6,303 nucleotides of DNA, taken from an uncultured Eubacteriales bacterium. GTDB taxonomy: Bacteria; Bacillota; Clostridia; Oscillospirales; Oscillospiraceae. The stretch lies in assembly GCA_900546075.1 (NCBI GenBank), contig URBH01000082.1, forward strand, positions 1-6,303, given 5' to 3'. The translations under genes and the position numbers were made by a program. The notes beneath the pieces are model-generated. The model ran no database searches. It worked only from the letters and a program-made list of their open reading frames with translations, and had not been told where the DNA came from. Below, in pieces: positions 1-6,006 of this stretch (positions within the stretch are counted from its first letter, which is position 1; each line of letters opens with the position of its first letter).

Positions 1-11
1 ATCCTGCGGCC

Positions 12-39
12 TAATAAAACGCTTTTAAGCGTTTTATTA
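12..39. terminator. AT-rich palindrome, probable terminator of an upstream gene
   Basis: Bases 12-24 and 27-39 are perfect reverse complements (13 bp) around a 2-base centre. The core is AAAACGC/GCGTTTT and a T-rich arm ends the hairpin on both strands, so it could stop transcription in either direction. The gene it would serve lies left of the window and is not visible. The symmetry is certain; the terminator role is inferred from shape and from its position before the next promoter. Confidence 0.55.
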
Positions 40-63
40 AAAACTCGTATAAAACACACTTCT

Positions 64-97
64 ACCGTTCATCGGCCAAAATTGACCGATGAACGGA
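64..97. promoter_or_regulatory. Long inverted repeat with LytTR-like half-sites (candidate operator; also terminator-like)
   Basis: An 11-bp perfect stem (65-75 CCGTTCATCGG with 86-96 CCGATGAACGG) encloses a 10-base loop and is followed by ATTTTTTAAC, so by shape it could be a rho-independent terminator. However, ACCGTTCAT at 64-72 (+) and TCCGTTCAT at 97-89 (-) both fit the published LytTR half-site consensus [TA][AC][CA]GTTN[AG][TG] at every position. Read as a direct repeat, 64-72 and 85-93 (ACCGATGAA, 7 of 9) are separated by exactly 12 bases, the spacing known for this family. The repeat ends just upstream of the -35 region of the promoter driving the LytTR gene. Both roles, operator and terminator, remain possible. 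Confidence 0.5.
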
Positions 98-101
98 TTT
101 T

Positions 102-132
102 TTAACATTTTTGCTTCCCTTTATGATATAGT
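102..132 (+). promoter_or_regulatory. Extended -10 promoter of the LytTR operon
   Basis: TATAGT at 127-132 is preceded by TGA (124-126), giving an extended -10. The best -35 is a weak TTAACA at 102-107 with a long 19-base spacer, so activity may lean on the extended -10 or on an activator bound at the inverted repeat upstream. The expected start is near 139, which would leave a leader of only about 15 bases carrying the ribosome binding site. Confidence 0.55.
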
Positions 133-153
133 GTAATCGCAAGGAGGTGTCCC

Positions 154-597
154 ATGAAATTCAAGCTGATTATCGATAAAACCCGGGAAGAAACGGTAGT
201 GGCCACCGTCCATGAGCGCAGCCGTCTTACCGACGAAATGGAGCTGCTGATCCTTCAGCACGACGGCTCCGACCGGGTCGCGGCTTACACCGAGGACGGT
301 ATGCGGATGCTCCCCTTCTCCGATATCGAGTGTATCACCGTTCTGGACGGGAAGACCTATGCCGTTGCCTGCAGCGGCGAGCGTCTCCGGTTAAAGCTGC
401 GGCTGTACGAGCTGGAGGCCATGCTTCCCGCATCCTTCATCCGCATCAACAAATCGGCGCTTGCCAACGAAGCCCATTTGGAGCGCTTCACCGCTTCCTT
501 CAACGGCGCGGTGGACGCCGTCTTCCGAAGCGGCTACCGGGAATATGTTTCCAGGCGGTGCTTCGCGGAAATCAAAAGGAGGTACGATAACCTATGA
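154..597 (+). CDS. LytTR-family DNA-binding transcriptional regulator
   Basis: A 147-residue single-domain regulator, too short to carry a receiver domain. The C-terminal ~100 residues (about 45-145) match the LytTR fold: the strand FSDIECITVLDGKTYA (55-70), the helix and turn RLYELEAMLPASFIRINKSA (83-102, family pattern L..L...F.RihrS..vN), and a late basic stretch SGYREYVSRR (126-135). Proteins of this family bind imperfect repeats in the major groove and bend DNA. AAGGAGG at 141-147 lies 6 bases before the ATG, which fixes the start. The stop overlaps the next start as ATGA, so it is probably translationally coupled to the DUF3021 gene. With no receiver, the signal is likely to come from that membrane partner. 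By analogy with streptococcal LytTR regulatory systems (HdrRM, BrsRM), the membrane protein may restrain the regulator; this is inference. The upstream inverted repeat suggests autoregulation. Confidence 0.9.
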   Translation: MKFKLIIDKTREETVVATVHERSRLTDEMELLILQHDGSDRVAAYTEDGMRMLPFSDIECITVLDGKTYAVACSGERLRLKLRLYELEAMLPASFIRINKSALANEAHLERFTASFNGAVDAVFRSGYREYVSRRCFAEIKRRYDNL

Positions 598-1022
598 AGC
601 AATACTGTCTGACATTTTTGAAGCGGGGTCTGCTGGCCGCATCCGGCGGGCCGCTGATCCTCGCCATGATCTACGGCATTCTGGGTGCCAACGGCCAGGT
701 CACTTCCCTCGCCCCCGGAGAGGTCTGCATGGGGATCGTGACGGTGACGCTGCTGGCCTTCATCGCGGCGGGCATCGGCGTCGTCTATCAGATCGAGCGA
801 CTGCCGCTGCTTTCCGCTACGGCCATTCACGCCGGGGCGATGTATCTGGACTATCTGCTGATCTATCTGCTGAACAACTGGATTCCCCGGGACTGGGCGT
901 TTATCGGCGTCTTTACCCTGTGCTTCGCGGTGGGCTACGCCCTGATCTGGGGAATCATTCTGCTTTCCATCCGGCACAGAACCAACCGTATCAACCGCCA
1001 TCTGCGGGGAGGAAAATCATGA
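594..1022 (+). CDS. DUF3021-family four-helix membrane protein
   Basis: A 142-residue hydrophobic protein of the usual DUF3021 length. Four membrane segments are visible at about residues 10-31, 44-66, 72-94 and 101-125, followed by a short basic cytoplasmic tail (RHRTNRINRHLRGGK), consistent with a cytoplasmic C-terminus. Genes of this family are commonly found directly after a stand-alone LytTR regulator in Bacillota, as here. No enzymatic motif is seen. The likely role, inferred from context, is to sense membrane or envelope state and control the LytTR protein. The start codon overlaps the upstream stop (ATGA at 594-597). AAAAGGAGG at 574-582 is 11 bases before the ATG, a little long, so translation may depend on coupling. 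The stop overlaps the acyltransferase start in the same way. The DUF3021 assignment rests on length, topology and neighbour rather than a conserved motif. Confidence 0.8.
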   Translation: MKQYCLTFLKRGLLAASGGPLILAMIYGILGANGQVTSLAPGEVCMGIVTVTLLAFIAAGIGVVYQIERLPLLSATAIHAGAMYLDYLLIYLLNNWIPRDWAFIGVFTLCFAVGYALIWGIILLSIRHRTNRINRHLRGGKS

Positions 1023-2080
1023 GAAAACCGTTTCTGGACAATCTGCGCTACGGCATCGTGCTGTCCGTTGTGGCATATCACGTATTTTATCATTTCAACA
1101 GCGTCGGGGTCATCACAAACGTGGTCATCCCCGGCATTCCGGCGCTGGACGCGCCGCTGTATGTGCTGTACCCCTGGTTCATGGCGGCGCTTTTCATGAT
1201 CTCCGGCATCTGCGCCCGGTACAGTCTGGAAAAACAGACGGGCAAGCAATACCTGAAAGGCAAGGTTCGCCGCCAGCTCATTCCCTCCGTCGCCATTATT
1301 TTCCTCATCGGATGGAGTACCGGCTGGGTCACCGACCAGTACGCAAACATCTTCGGCGGCAACGGCGGTCAGGTTCCGGGGTTCGCCAAATATCTTGTGT
1401 GGTGCATGTCCGGCATTGGGGTGCTGTGGTTCCTGCACGAGCTGCTGCTGTGCGAGGTGGTGCTGGTGCTGATTCGCAGGCTGGACAAAAAAGGCCGGCT
1501 GTGGCAGCTGGGCGGCAAGGCAACCTTTCCTGTCATCTGTCTTCTGGTGCTCGGCCTGTGGGGCAGCGCCTATATTCTGAACACCCCGGTGATCGAGGTC
1601 TACCGAAACGGATTTTACCTGTTCTGCTTCCTCGCGGGCTACATTCTGTTCTCCCATGAACATATCCAGTCCCTGCTTGCCAAGTGGGCGCCCTGTCTGC
1701 TGGCCGTGAGCAGTGTGCTGGCCGTCGTCTACACGATGCACTTCTGGGGGCAGAATTACGCGGCTCTCGGCAATCTGAAAGCCCCCCTTACCAACCTTTA
1801 CGCCTGGTTTGCCTGCCTTGGGGTGCTGGGTGCGGGGAAGCGATGGCTGGATCAGGAGACCGCCTTCACCCGGTACATGGCCGGCCGCAGCTTCGGCATC
1901 TACGTTCTGCACAATCCCCTGCTGGTGCTGCTGGCGTGGGGGATGGATAAGCTGCTGCATTTTCCCGTGTGGAGCATGTATCTGCTCCTGCCGGTGCTGC
2001 TGGCACTGCTCCTGCCCCCGCTGATCGCGCTTATCAGGCGCATTCCTGTTCTGCGCACGCTGATTCTTGGTGAAAAGTAA
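1019..2080 (+). CDS. Acyltransferase-3 (OafA-like) integral membrane O-acyltransferase
   Basis: A 353-residue, highly hydrophobic protein with about ten membrane segments. The acyltransferase-3 signature is present: LDNLRYGIVLSVVAYHV near the N-terminus with the presumed catalytic His21, FMISGI with Ser62-Gly63, and KVRRQLIP (82-89) matching the conserved basic RxxR..P region after helix 2. WFLHELLL follows later. Members move acyl groups (acetyl, succinyl and others) across or onto surface carbohydrates, lipids or peptidoglycan. There is no fused SGNH domain, so this is the integral domain alone. The reading frame is open back to 461, but GGGGAGG at 1006-1012 lies 6 bases before the ATG at 1019, homology begins there, and that ATG overlaps the upstream stop as ATGA. 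This is the last gene of the LytTR operon and the best candidate for its effector. The acceptor substrate cannot be read from sequence. Confidence 0.9.
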   Translation: MRKPFLDNLRYGIVLSVVAYHVFYHFNSVGVITNVVIPGIPALDAPLYVLYPWFMAALFMISGICARYSLEKQTGKQYLKGKVRRQLIPSVAIIFLIGWSTGWVTDQYANIFGGNGGQVPGFAKYLVWCMSGIGVLWFLHELLLCEVVLVLIRRLDKKGRLWQLGGKATFPVICLLVLGLWGSAYILNTPVIEVYRNGFYLFCFLAGYILFSHEHIQSLLAKWAPCLLAVSSVLAVVYTMHFWGQNYAALGNLKAPLTNLYAWFACLGVLGAGKRWLDQETAFTRYMAGRSFGIYVLHNPLLVLLAWGMDKLLHFPVWSMYLLLPVLLALLLPPLIALIRRIPVLRTLILGEK

Positions 2081-2124
2081 AAAAACGCGCCACGGTTTCT
2101 GCAAACCGTGGCGCGGCGTTTTTT
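2079..2124. terminator. Bidirectional rho-independent terminator
   Basis: A perfect 13-bp stem (2086-2098 with 2103-2115) closes on a CTGC tetraloop. The + strand runs on into GGCGTTTTTT and the - strand into a run of seven T, so it can stop both the acyltransferase operon from the left and the small heat shock gene from the right. It lies only a few bases from each stop codon. Confidence 0.93.
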
Positions 2125-2126
2125 GG

Positions 2127-2570
2127 TTATTCGATGCAGATGCGGTTGTTCTCGGGCAGCTTCTTCTGTCCGGCCTTCGGCACATCCAGCGTCAGGATAC
2201 CGTTCTCAAACTTGGCGGACACCTCTTCGGGCTTCACATCCCCCACGTAGAAGCTCCGGCTCATGGAACCGGCGTAACGCTCCCGGCGGATGTAGCGACC
2301 CTTCTTGTCCTCCTCGTCCTTATCAAGACCCTTTGCGGCCTCAATGGTCAGGTAACCGTTGCTCAGGTCAATGCTGATCTCATCTTTCTTAAAGCCGGGG
2401 AGATCAACTGCCAACTCGTAGCTGTTTTCCTTCTCACGGATATCGGTCTTCATCAGGTTCTTGGCGTGCTTGCCGTACAGGGGATTGTGTCCCTCGGATA
2501 CGTTCATCATGCCAAAGGGATCGTTAAAGAAATCATCAAACAGGTTCTCTCCAAAAATGCTGGGCAACAT
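2127..2570 (-). CDS. Small heat shock protein, Hsp20/alpha-crystallin family
   Basis: A 147-residue cytoplasmic holdase chaperone that binds unfolding proteins without ATP and assembles into oligomers. The N-terminal arm is Phe-rich (FGENLFDDFFNDPFG, residues 6-20). The alpha-crystallin domain runs from about 38 to 132, starting at KTDIREKENSYELAVDLPGF (41-60), and carries the A-x4-G-x-L signature at Ala119, Gly124 and Leu126. The C-terminus ends in the I-x-I anchor Ile144-Cys-Ile146. Length is typical for bacterial Hsp18/Hsp20. GGAGG (2583-2579 on the minus strand) is 8 bases before the ATG. The gene is monocistronic, with its own promoter, a CIRCE operator and a shared terminator, so heat induction through HrcA is expected. 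Confidence 0.95.
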   Translation of the reverse strand: MLPSIFGENLFDDFFNDPFGMMNVSEGHNPLYGKHAKNLMKTDIREKENSYELAVDLPGFKKDEISIDLSNGYLTIEAAKGLDKDEEDKKGRYIRRERYAGSMSRSFYVGDVKPEEVSAKFENGILTLDVPKAGQKKLPENNRICIE

Positions 2571-2608
2571 AAGTCATTCCTCCATTCAAATCTTCTATGT
2601 TCCCTGCG

Positions 2609-2633
2609 GAGGGGCTTCCTTTTTTCGCCCCTC
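2609..2633. promoter_or_regulatory. Hairpin in the hsp20 5' leader
   Basis: GAGGGGC at 2609-2615 pairs perfectly with GCCCCTC at 2627-2633 across an 11-base loop. On the minus strand it sits within about 10-35 nucleotides of the predicted mRNA 5' end, well upstream of the ribosome binding site. The loop is purine-rich (GAAAAAAGGAA). On the plus strand the same stem is followed by TTTTTGG and has terminator shape. A role in mRNA stability, or in stopping opposing transcription, is inference. Confidence 0.45.
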
Positions 2634-2649
2634 TTTTTGGTACGACTAC

Positions 2650-2677
2650 ACTATACCACAATTTTTAGCACTGTCAA
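2650..2677 (-). promoter_or_regulatory. hsp20 sigma-A promoter
   Basis: On the minus strand a consensus -35 TTGACA (2677-2672) and a -10 TATAGT (2655-2650) are separated by 16 bases, with TGG just before the -10 giving an extended -10. The predicted start is near 2643, leaving a leader of about 70 bases. The -35 overlaps the CIRCE operator, so repressor binding should block RNA polymerase directly. Confidence 0.88.
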
Positions 2678-2691
2678 GGCTTGAGTGCTAA
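2665..2691. promoter_or_regulatory. CIRCE operator (HrcA binding site)
   Basis: The consensus is TTAGCACTC, nine bases, GAGTGCTAA. Here the plus strand reads TTAGCACTG (2665-2673), a 9-base spacer (2674-2682) and GAGTGCTAA (2683-2691): 17 of 18 arm bases match and the spacer length is exact. HrcA represses at this site under normal growth and releases it on protein-folding stress. The hrcA gene is not in the window. Confidence 0.95.
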
Positions 2692-2759
2692 AGTTCATAA
2701 AAAGATAAAAATACGTTCACAGAATATCCGATTTCTCCGGCGACTGGCAGGAAACGGCG

Positions 2760-2891
2760 GGCACCCCTTGCCTCTCCCCTTGGGAGAGGTGGCTGAGCGA
2801 AGCGAAGACGGAGAGGGGAAATAAGGCTGCAATGCCCTCTCAGTCACCTGCGGTGACAGCTCTCCCAGAGGGAGAGCCAAGGGATTGTGCC
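2760..2891. repeat. MITE-like or REP-like inverted repeat element
   Basis: Two related units face each other. The left (+) begins GGCAC, then CCCTTG, then an 8-bp hairpin CCTCTCCC/GGGAGAGG at 2771-2789. The right unit, read on the minus strand from 2891, begins GGCAC, AAT, CCCTTG, then hairpin GCTCTCCC/GGGAGAGC at 2877-2859, and adds a second hairpin GTCACC/GGTGAC at 2857-2843. Both units end in GAGAGGG. The ends are thus imperfect terminal inverted repeats about 30 bases long on a 132-base element with no coding capacity. Similar hairpin-rich repeats are, from memory, scattered in many gut Clostridia genomes. In the 390-base gap between hsp20 and cls, the only stretch without an assigned feature is 2692-2759, where I see nothing else. 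Confidence 0.7.
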
Positions 2892-2904
2892 ACGGAACGA
2901 GAAA

Positions 2905-2932
2905 TGGAGCGCATCTTTGCCGATACGCTCCA
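2905..2932 (-). terminator. Probable terminator of the sugar transferase-cls operon
   Basis: An 11-bp stem with one G-U pair (2905-2915 with 2922-2932) closes on a 6-base loop, 28 bases past the cls stop. The minus-strand tail is TTTCTCG, a weak U-tract, so termination may be incomplete. No better candidate lies between cls and the repeat. Confidence 0.55.
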
Positions 2933-2960
2933 CAAAAAATCTTGCTTTTTTCCGTTATTC

Positions 2961-4496
2961 TTAGACCAGCGGCGCAAACAGCCGCAGAATGCACTGCCAC
3001 ATCCGCAGAATCGCCCCGCTGCCGGTGCTGTAGCGCTGGGTGACCTCGCTGCATTGGGAGAACAAGGCGTCAAAATCCCGCGCCATGTCGCCGATCGCGT
3101 CACAGCCGTAGAGCAGAACGTCGTTCTCAAAGTGGTGATACAGGCTCCGGTAGTCAAAATTCGAGCTGCCTATGGAGGCGATTTTCCCGTCGCACAGGCA
3201 CTGCTTGGCATGGCAGAAGCCCGGCGTATACTCGTAAATCCGCACACCCTGCCGGGCAAGGCCGGAATAATAGGAGCGGGTGATGGCGAATACCACCTTT
3301 TTGTCCGGGATTCCCGGCGTGATGATCCGCACATCCACTCCCCGCTTGGCCGCAAGACGCAGCGCCCGGCTCATTTCGTCGGTGATGATCAGGTACGGCG
3401 TGGTGATATACAGCGTCTTTTCCGCCTGGGCGATCAGATTCAGATAGACATTTTCCGCCGTGCGCTCCTCAGACAATGGGTTATCGTTGAAGGGCTGCAC
3501 GAACCCCTCCGATTCTGCCTTGTGGCAGATGTTGAGGTAGTGCGCAAAATTCTCCTCTTCCTTGGTGGTTACATTCCACAGCTCGAAAAACGACGCCGTC
3601 AGACTCCGGACTGCCTCGCCCTCCAGCCGAAGGCCGGTGTCCTTCCACACCCCGTAGGGCTGGGCGCGGCCAAAATATTCGTCCGCCAGATTGTAGCCGC
3701 CGGTGTAGCCCACCTTGCCGTCGATGACCGTGGTTTTCCGGTGATCCCGGTGGTTCAAAAACAGATTGACCACCGGCACGGCGGGGTTGAACACCCGGCA
3801 CCGGATGCCGTCCTCGCTCAGCCCTCTGGCAAAGCGCATGTTCACAAAGCCCAGGCTGCCGATGTCGTCGTACATCAGCCGCACTTCGACTCCCTGACGC
3901 GCCTTGCGCACCAGAATTTCCCGAATTTCCTGAAAGGCCGAATTATCCGCCACGATGAAATATTCCATGAAAATGAACTTTTCGGCCTTTTCCAGATCCG
4001 CTTTCATGGCTTCCAGGGTCTCGGCTCCGTCGCCAAAATAGCGGACGCGGGTATTTTGGTACACAGGCCAGTTTTCATAGGCGGAAAGATAGCGGAACTG
4101 GTTGGCAGCGGCGCGATTTTCCGATTCCAGCCGCGCCAGAACCGCCTCGTCCTGGGGAAGGCAGCCCTTTATTTTCTCCCGGAAACGGCGGATACGCTTC
4201 CCCGCCCTGCCCGGGTCTCCGAGAATGTCGAACAGCAGAAACAGGCTCAGTCCCATCACCGGAGCCGCCAGAATCAGCATGATCCAGGGCATCTTCATGG
4301 CCGTGGAGGTATGCCTGCCATACAGGCGCAGCACCACAGCGATGCTCAGCAGGCTGACACATGCGGATATCCATGCGGAGTGGGCATTCAGCTTCACCGC
4401 CAGCTCAATCAGCCAGACGACCTGAATGATAATGGTCAGACCAACGAACACAATCCTTGAGATGCTGTTGCGTTTGCGTTTATGCTCCCTGCTCAT
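2961..4496 (-). CDS. Cardiolipin synthase (phospholipase D superfamily)
   Basis: A 511-residue membrane enzyme that joins two phosphatidylglycerols into cardiolipin with release of glycerol. The N-terminus is basic, followed by hydrophobic segments at about 12-33, 41-59 and 69-92, the last two fitting the PLDc_N region. Two phospholipase D domains follow, each with an intact HxKxxxxD motif: His252-Lys254-Asp259 (HRKTTVIDGKVGYTGGYNL) and His429-Lys431-Asp436 (HAKQCLCDGKIASIGSSNF). Length and spacing are typical for bacterial ClsA-type enzymes. The start overlaps the stop of the upstream sugar transferase as ATGA (4496-4493), with AAAGGAAG a few bases before, so the two are co-transcribed and probably translationally coupled. 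A different PLD-type phospholipid transferase activity cannot be excluded, but cardiolipin synthase is the clear first choice. Confidence 0.95.
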   Translation of the reverse strand: MSREHKRKRNSISRIVFVGLTIIIQVVWLIELAVKLNAHSAWISACVSLLSIAVVLRLYGRHTSTAMKMPWIMLILAAPVMGLSLFLLFDILGDPGRAGKRIRRFREKIKGCLPQDEAVLARLESENRAAANQFRYLSAYENWPVYQNTRVRYFGDGAETLEAMKADLEKAEKFIFMEYFIVADNSAFQEIREILVRKARQGVEVRLMYDDIGSLGFVNMRFARGLSEDGIRCRVFNPAVPVVNLFLNHRDHRKTTVIDGKVGYTGGYNLADEYFGRAQPYGVWKDTGLRLEGEAVRSLTASFFELWNVTTKEEENFAHYLNICHKAESEGFVQPFNDNPLSEERTAENVYLNLIAQAEKTLYITTPYLIITDEMSRALRLAAKRGVDVRIITPGIPDKKVVFAITRSYYSGLARQGVRIYEYTPGFCHAKQCLCDGKIASIGSSNFDYRSLYHHFENDVLLYGCDAIGDMARDFDALFSQCSEVTQRYSTGSGAILRMWQCILRLFAPLV

Positions 4497-5917
4497 TCCG
4501 CACTTCCTTTTTCCTTCTCTTCGTTCTGCTCATCCAGCTCATGCCAAAGCGCGTCTGCCCGCCGCTGGTTCTCCATCGCCACGTCGATGCCCTCGGTGCT
4601 GTCCTTGCTGAAAATGATCCGCAGCGTCAGAATGATCAGCCGGATATCCAATAGCGGCGAATAGTTTTCAATATACATCATGTCCAGCCGCAGCTTGTCG
4701 TAGGCGCTGGTGTTGTACTTTCCGTAAATCTGGGCATAGCCTGTCAGGCCGCCCCGCACCTTCAGGCGGTAGCAGAATTCCGGAATTTCCTTGGAAATAT
4801 CGTCCGCCAGGCACTTGCGTTCCGGCCGGGGGCCGACGATACTCATGTCCCCCTTCAGGATGTTGATCAGCTGGGGCAGCTCGTCTAAGCGGGCGGCACG
4901 GATGACCTTGCCCACCTTCGTGATTCTGGGGTCGTCCTCCGAGGCCAGTACCGCGCCGGCGTATTTTTCCGCGTCCACGATCATGCTGCGGAACTTGAGA
5001 ATTTCAAATTCCCGGCCGCCCCGGGTCAGGCGCTTCTGCTTATAGAACACCGGGCCGCCGTCCTCGATTTTGATGGCCGCCGCGATAATGAGCATGACCG
5101 GCGCGACGGGAATCATGGCAATGCCGCAAAGCACCAAATCCATGGCGCGCTTGATGATGCGCTGCACAGGAGTCAGGCCGGTGCCTTTGACCATCAGCAG
5201 CGGGGTATCGAACAGGGTATTATTTTTCGCGCCCCGGAGCATGATGTCCGTGAGCTTGGGGGCGACGTAGGTGCGGATGCGGTAGCGGTAGCAGTATTTG
5301 AGAATATCGTTGCGGGTCTGGGCGGGAATGTCCGTGAGGATGACCGCGTCGTGCTTGCGGGTCTCCCGGCACACCGCTTCCAACCCCTCGTCAATGTTCA
5401 TCAGCTTGCTGACGTTATACTTATCCCGGCGGGAGTCCATCTTGATCTTCAGCCCGATGCCCCGCTTGTTGCCGTACACCAGCAGCATGTCATGGGGGGC
5501 ATACAGCTTATAATACAGCTCCGTGTACACATAAATCAGCACCACCGCCACGACAATCTCCGTCAGAAGCAGCAGAAGCATCGGCCCCACGGGAATCATG
5601 GCGTTGACAATCAGGCACAGCTGGAAATAGGTAAGAAAGTTCACCACAAACAGGGAAATGACCTGCCCGATGATCAGATCCAGCCGGTGCAGCTGCCCGA
5701 ACAGCGTGCAGTCGGAGTTCAAAAACAGGACATACAGCAGCGCCGCATAGACACCCATCAGCACATATTTGCCCTTGTACGCAAAATGCCCGATTTCGTA
5801 TCCCTTTCGGAACGCGCCGTAATACAGCAGGGTCATAACCACCACTTCCAGCAGCGTTTCCGCCGCCCGGACAAGTCCCTTGGTGTCCTCATATGCGCTG
5901 CGGCTCAGCTTTCTCAT
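4493..5917 (-). CDS. Polyprenyl-phosphate sugar phosphotransferase (WbaP/EPS-initiation type)
   Basis: A 474-residue enzyme that transfers a sugar-1-phosphate from a nucleotide sugar to undecaprenyl phosphate, the first membrane step of exopolysaccharide, capsule or related glycan assembly. Four N-terminal membrane segments lie at about 21-35, 51-67, 79-105 and 111-136. A central cytoplasmic domain (about 140-245) is of the CoA-binding-like type, and the bacterial sugar transferase domain runs from about 252 to 445. Key motifs are KRAMD (256-260), a proline-bearing re-entrant helix (about 260-282), EILKFRSM (305-312), LDELPQL with the presumed catalytic Asp345-Glu346, GDMSIVGPRPE (356-366) and RGGLTGYAQI (388-397). 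The frame opens at a TTG at 5941, but that has no ribosome binding site. AGAGGA about 12 bases before the ATG at 5917 favours the shorter start. Sugar specificity cannot be told. It is first in an operon with cls. Confidence 0.93.
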   Translation of the reverse strand: MRKLSRSAYEDTKGLVRAAETLLEVVVMTLLYYGAFRKGYEIGHFAYKGKYVLMGVYAALLYVLFLNSDCTLFGQLHRLDLIIGQVISLFVVNFLTYFQLCLIVNAMIPVGPMLLLLLTEIVVAVVLIYVYTELYYKLYAPHDMLLVYGNKRGIGLKIKMDSRRDKYNVSKLMNIDEGLEAVCRETRKHDAVILTDIPAQTRNDILKYCYRYRIRTYVAPKLTDIMLRGAKNNTLFDTPLLMVKGTGLTPVQRIIKRAMDLVLCGIAMIPVAPVMLIIAAAIKIEDGGPVFYKQKRLTRGGREFEILKFRSMIVDAEKYAGAVLASEDDPRITKVGKVIRAARLDELPQLINILKGDMSIVGPRPERKCLADDISKEIPEFCYRLKVRGGLTGYAQIYGKYNTSAYDKLRLDMMYIENYSPLLDIRLIILTLRIIFSKDSTEGIDVAMENQRRADALWHELDEQNEEKEKGSAE

Positions 5918-5977
5918 TGATAATACACGTCCTCTATGCAAAATATGACACGATTCCAGGAAAATATACTTTTTGTT

Positions 5978-6006
5978 ATCATATCACACCCATCAAAAGA
6001 AAGCAA
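5978..6006 (-). promoter_or_regulatory. Promoter of the sugar transferase-cls operon
   Basis: On the minus strand a -35 TTGCTT (6006-6001) and a -10 TATGAT (5983-5978) are separated by 17 bases, and TGA just before the -10 makes it extended. The predicted start is near 5971, giving a leader of about 54 bases. Confidence 0.75.

Noticed and set aside
461..1018. Long N-terminal extension of the acyltransferase reading frame (539 residues in all)
   Set aside because: It overlaps the LytTR and DUF3021 genes in another frame, its residues look non-biological (Arg/Ala/Gly-rich), and the ATG at 1019 has an ideal ribosome binding site and starts the family homology.
935..2185. 416-codon minus-strand open frame opposite the acyltransferase
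   Set aside because: Its composition is rich in Gln, Arg, Pro and His with no domain, typical of the antisense shadow of a GC-rich gene.
2571..2643. RNA thermometer (ROSE or fourU) in the hsp20 leader
   Set aside because: The only stable stem does not include the GGAGG ribosome binding site or the start codon, and no UUUU or ROSE-type pairing with the site is seen.
2067..2684. 205-codon plus-strand frame opposite hsp20
   Set aside because: It runs through the terminator and antisense to a well-supported Hsp20 gene, with no supporting start signal.
2760..2891. CRISPR-like repeats
   Set aside because: There are only two diverged units, in inverted rather than direct orientation and without spacers.
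2695..3054. 119-codon minus-strand frame across the repeat element and the cls 3' end
   Set aside because: It overlaps the cls C-terminus and its middle is merely a translation of the hairpin repeat; no ribosome binding site fits.
2832..4460. 542-codon plus-strand open frame opposite cardiolipin synthase
   Set aside because: The minus strand encodes a clear cardiolipin synthase with both catalytic motifs; this frame begins in the repeat element and has no ribosome binding site or recognisable domain.
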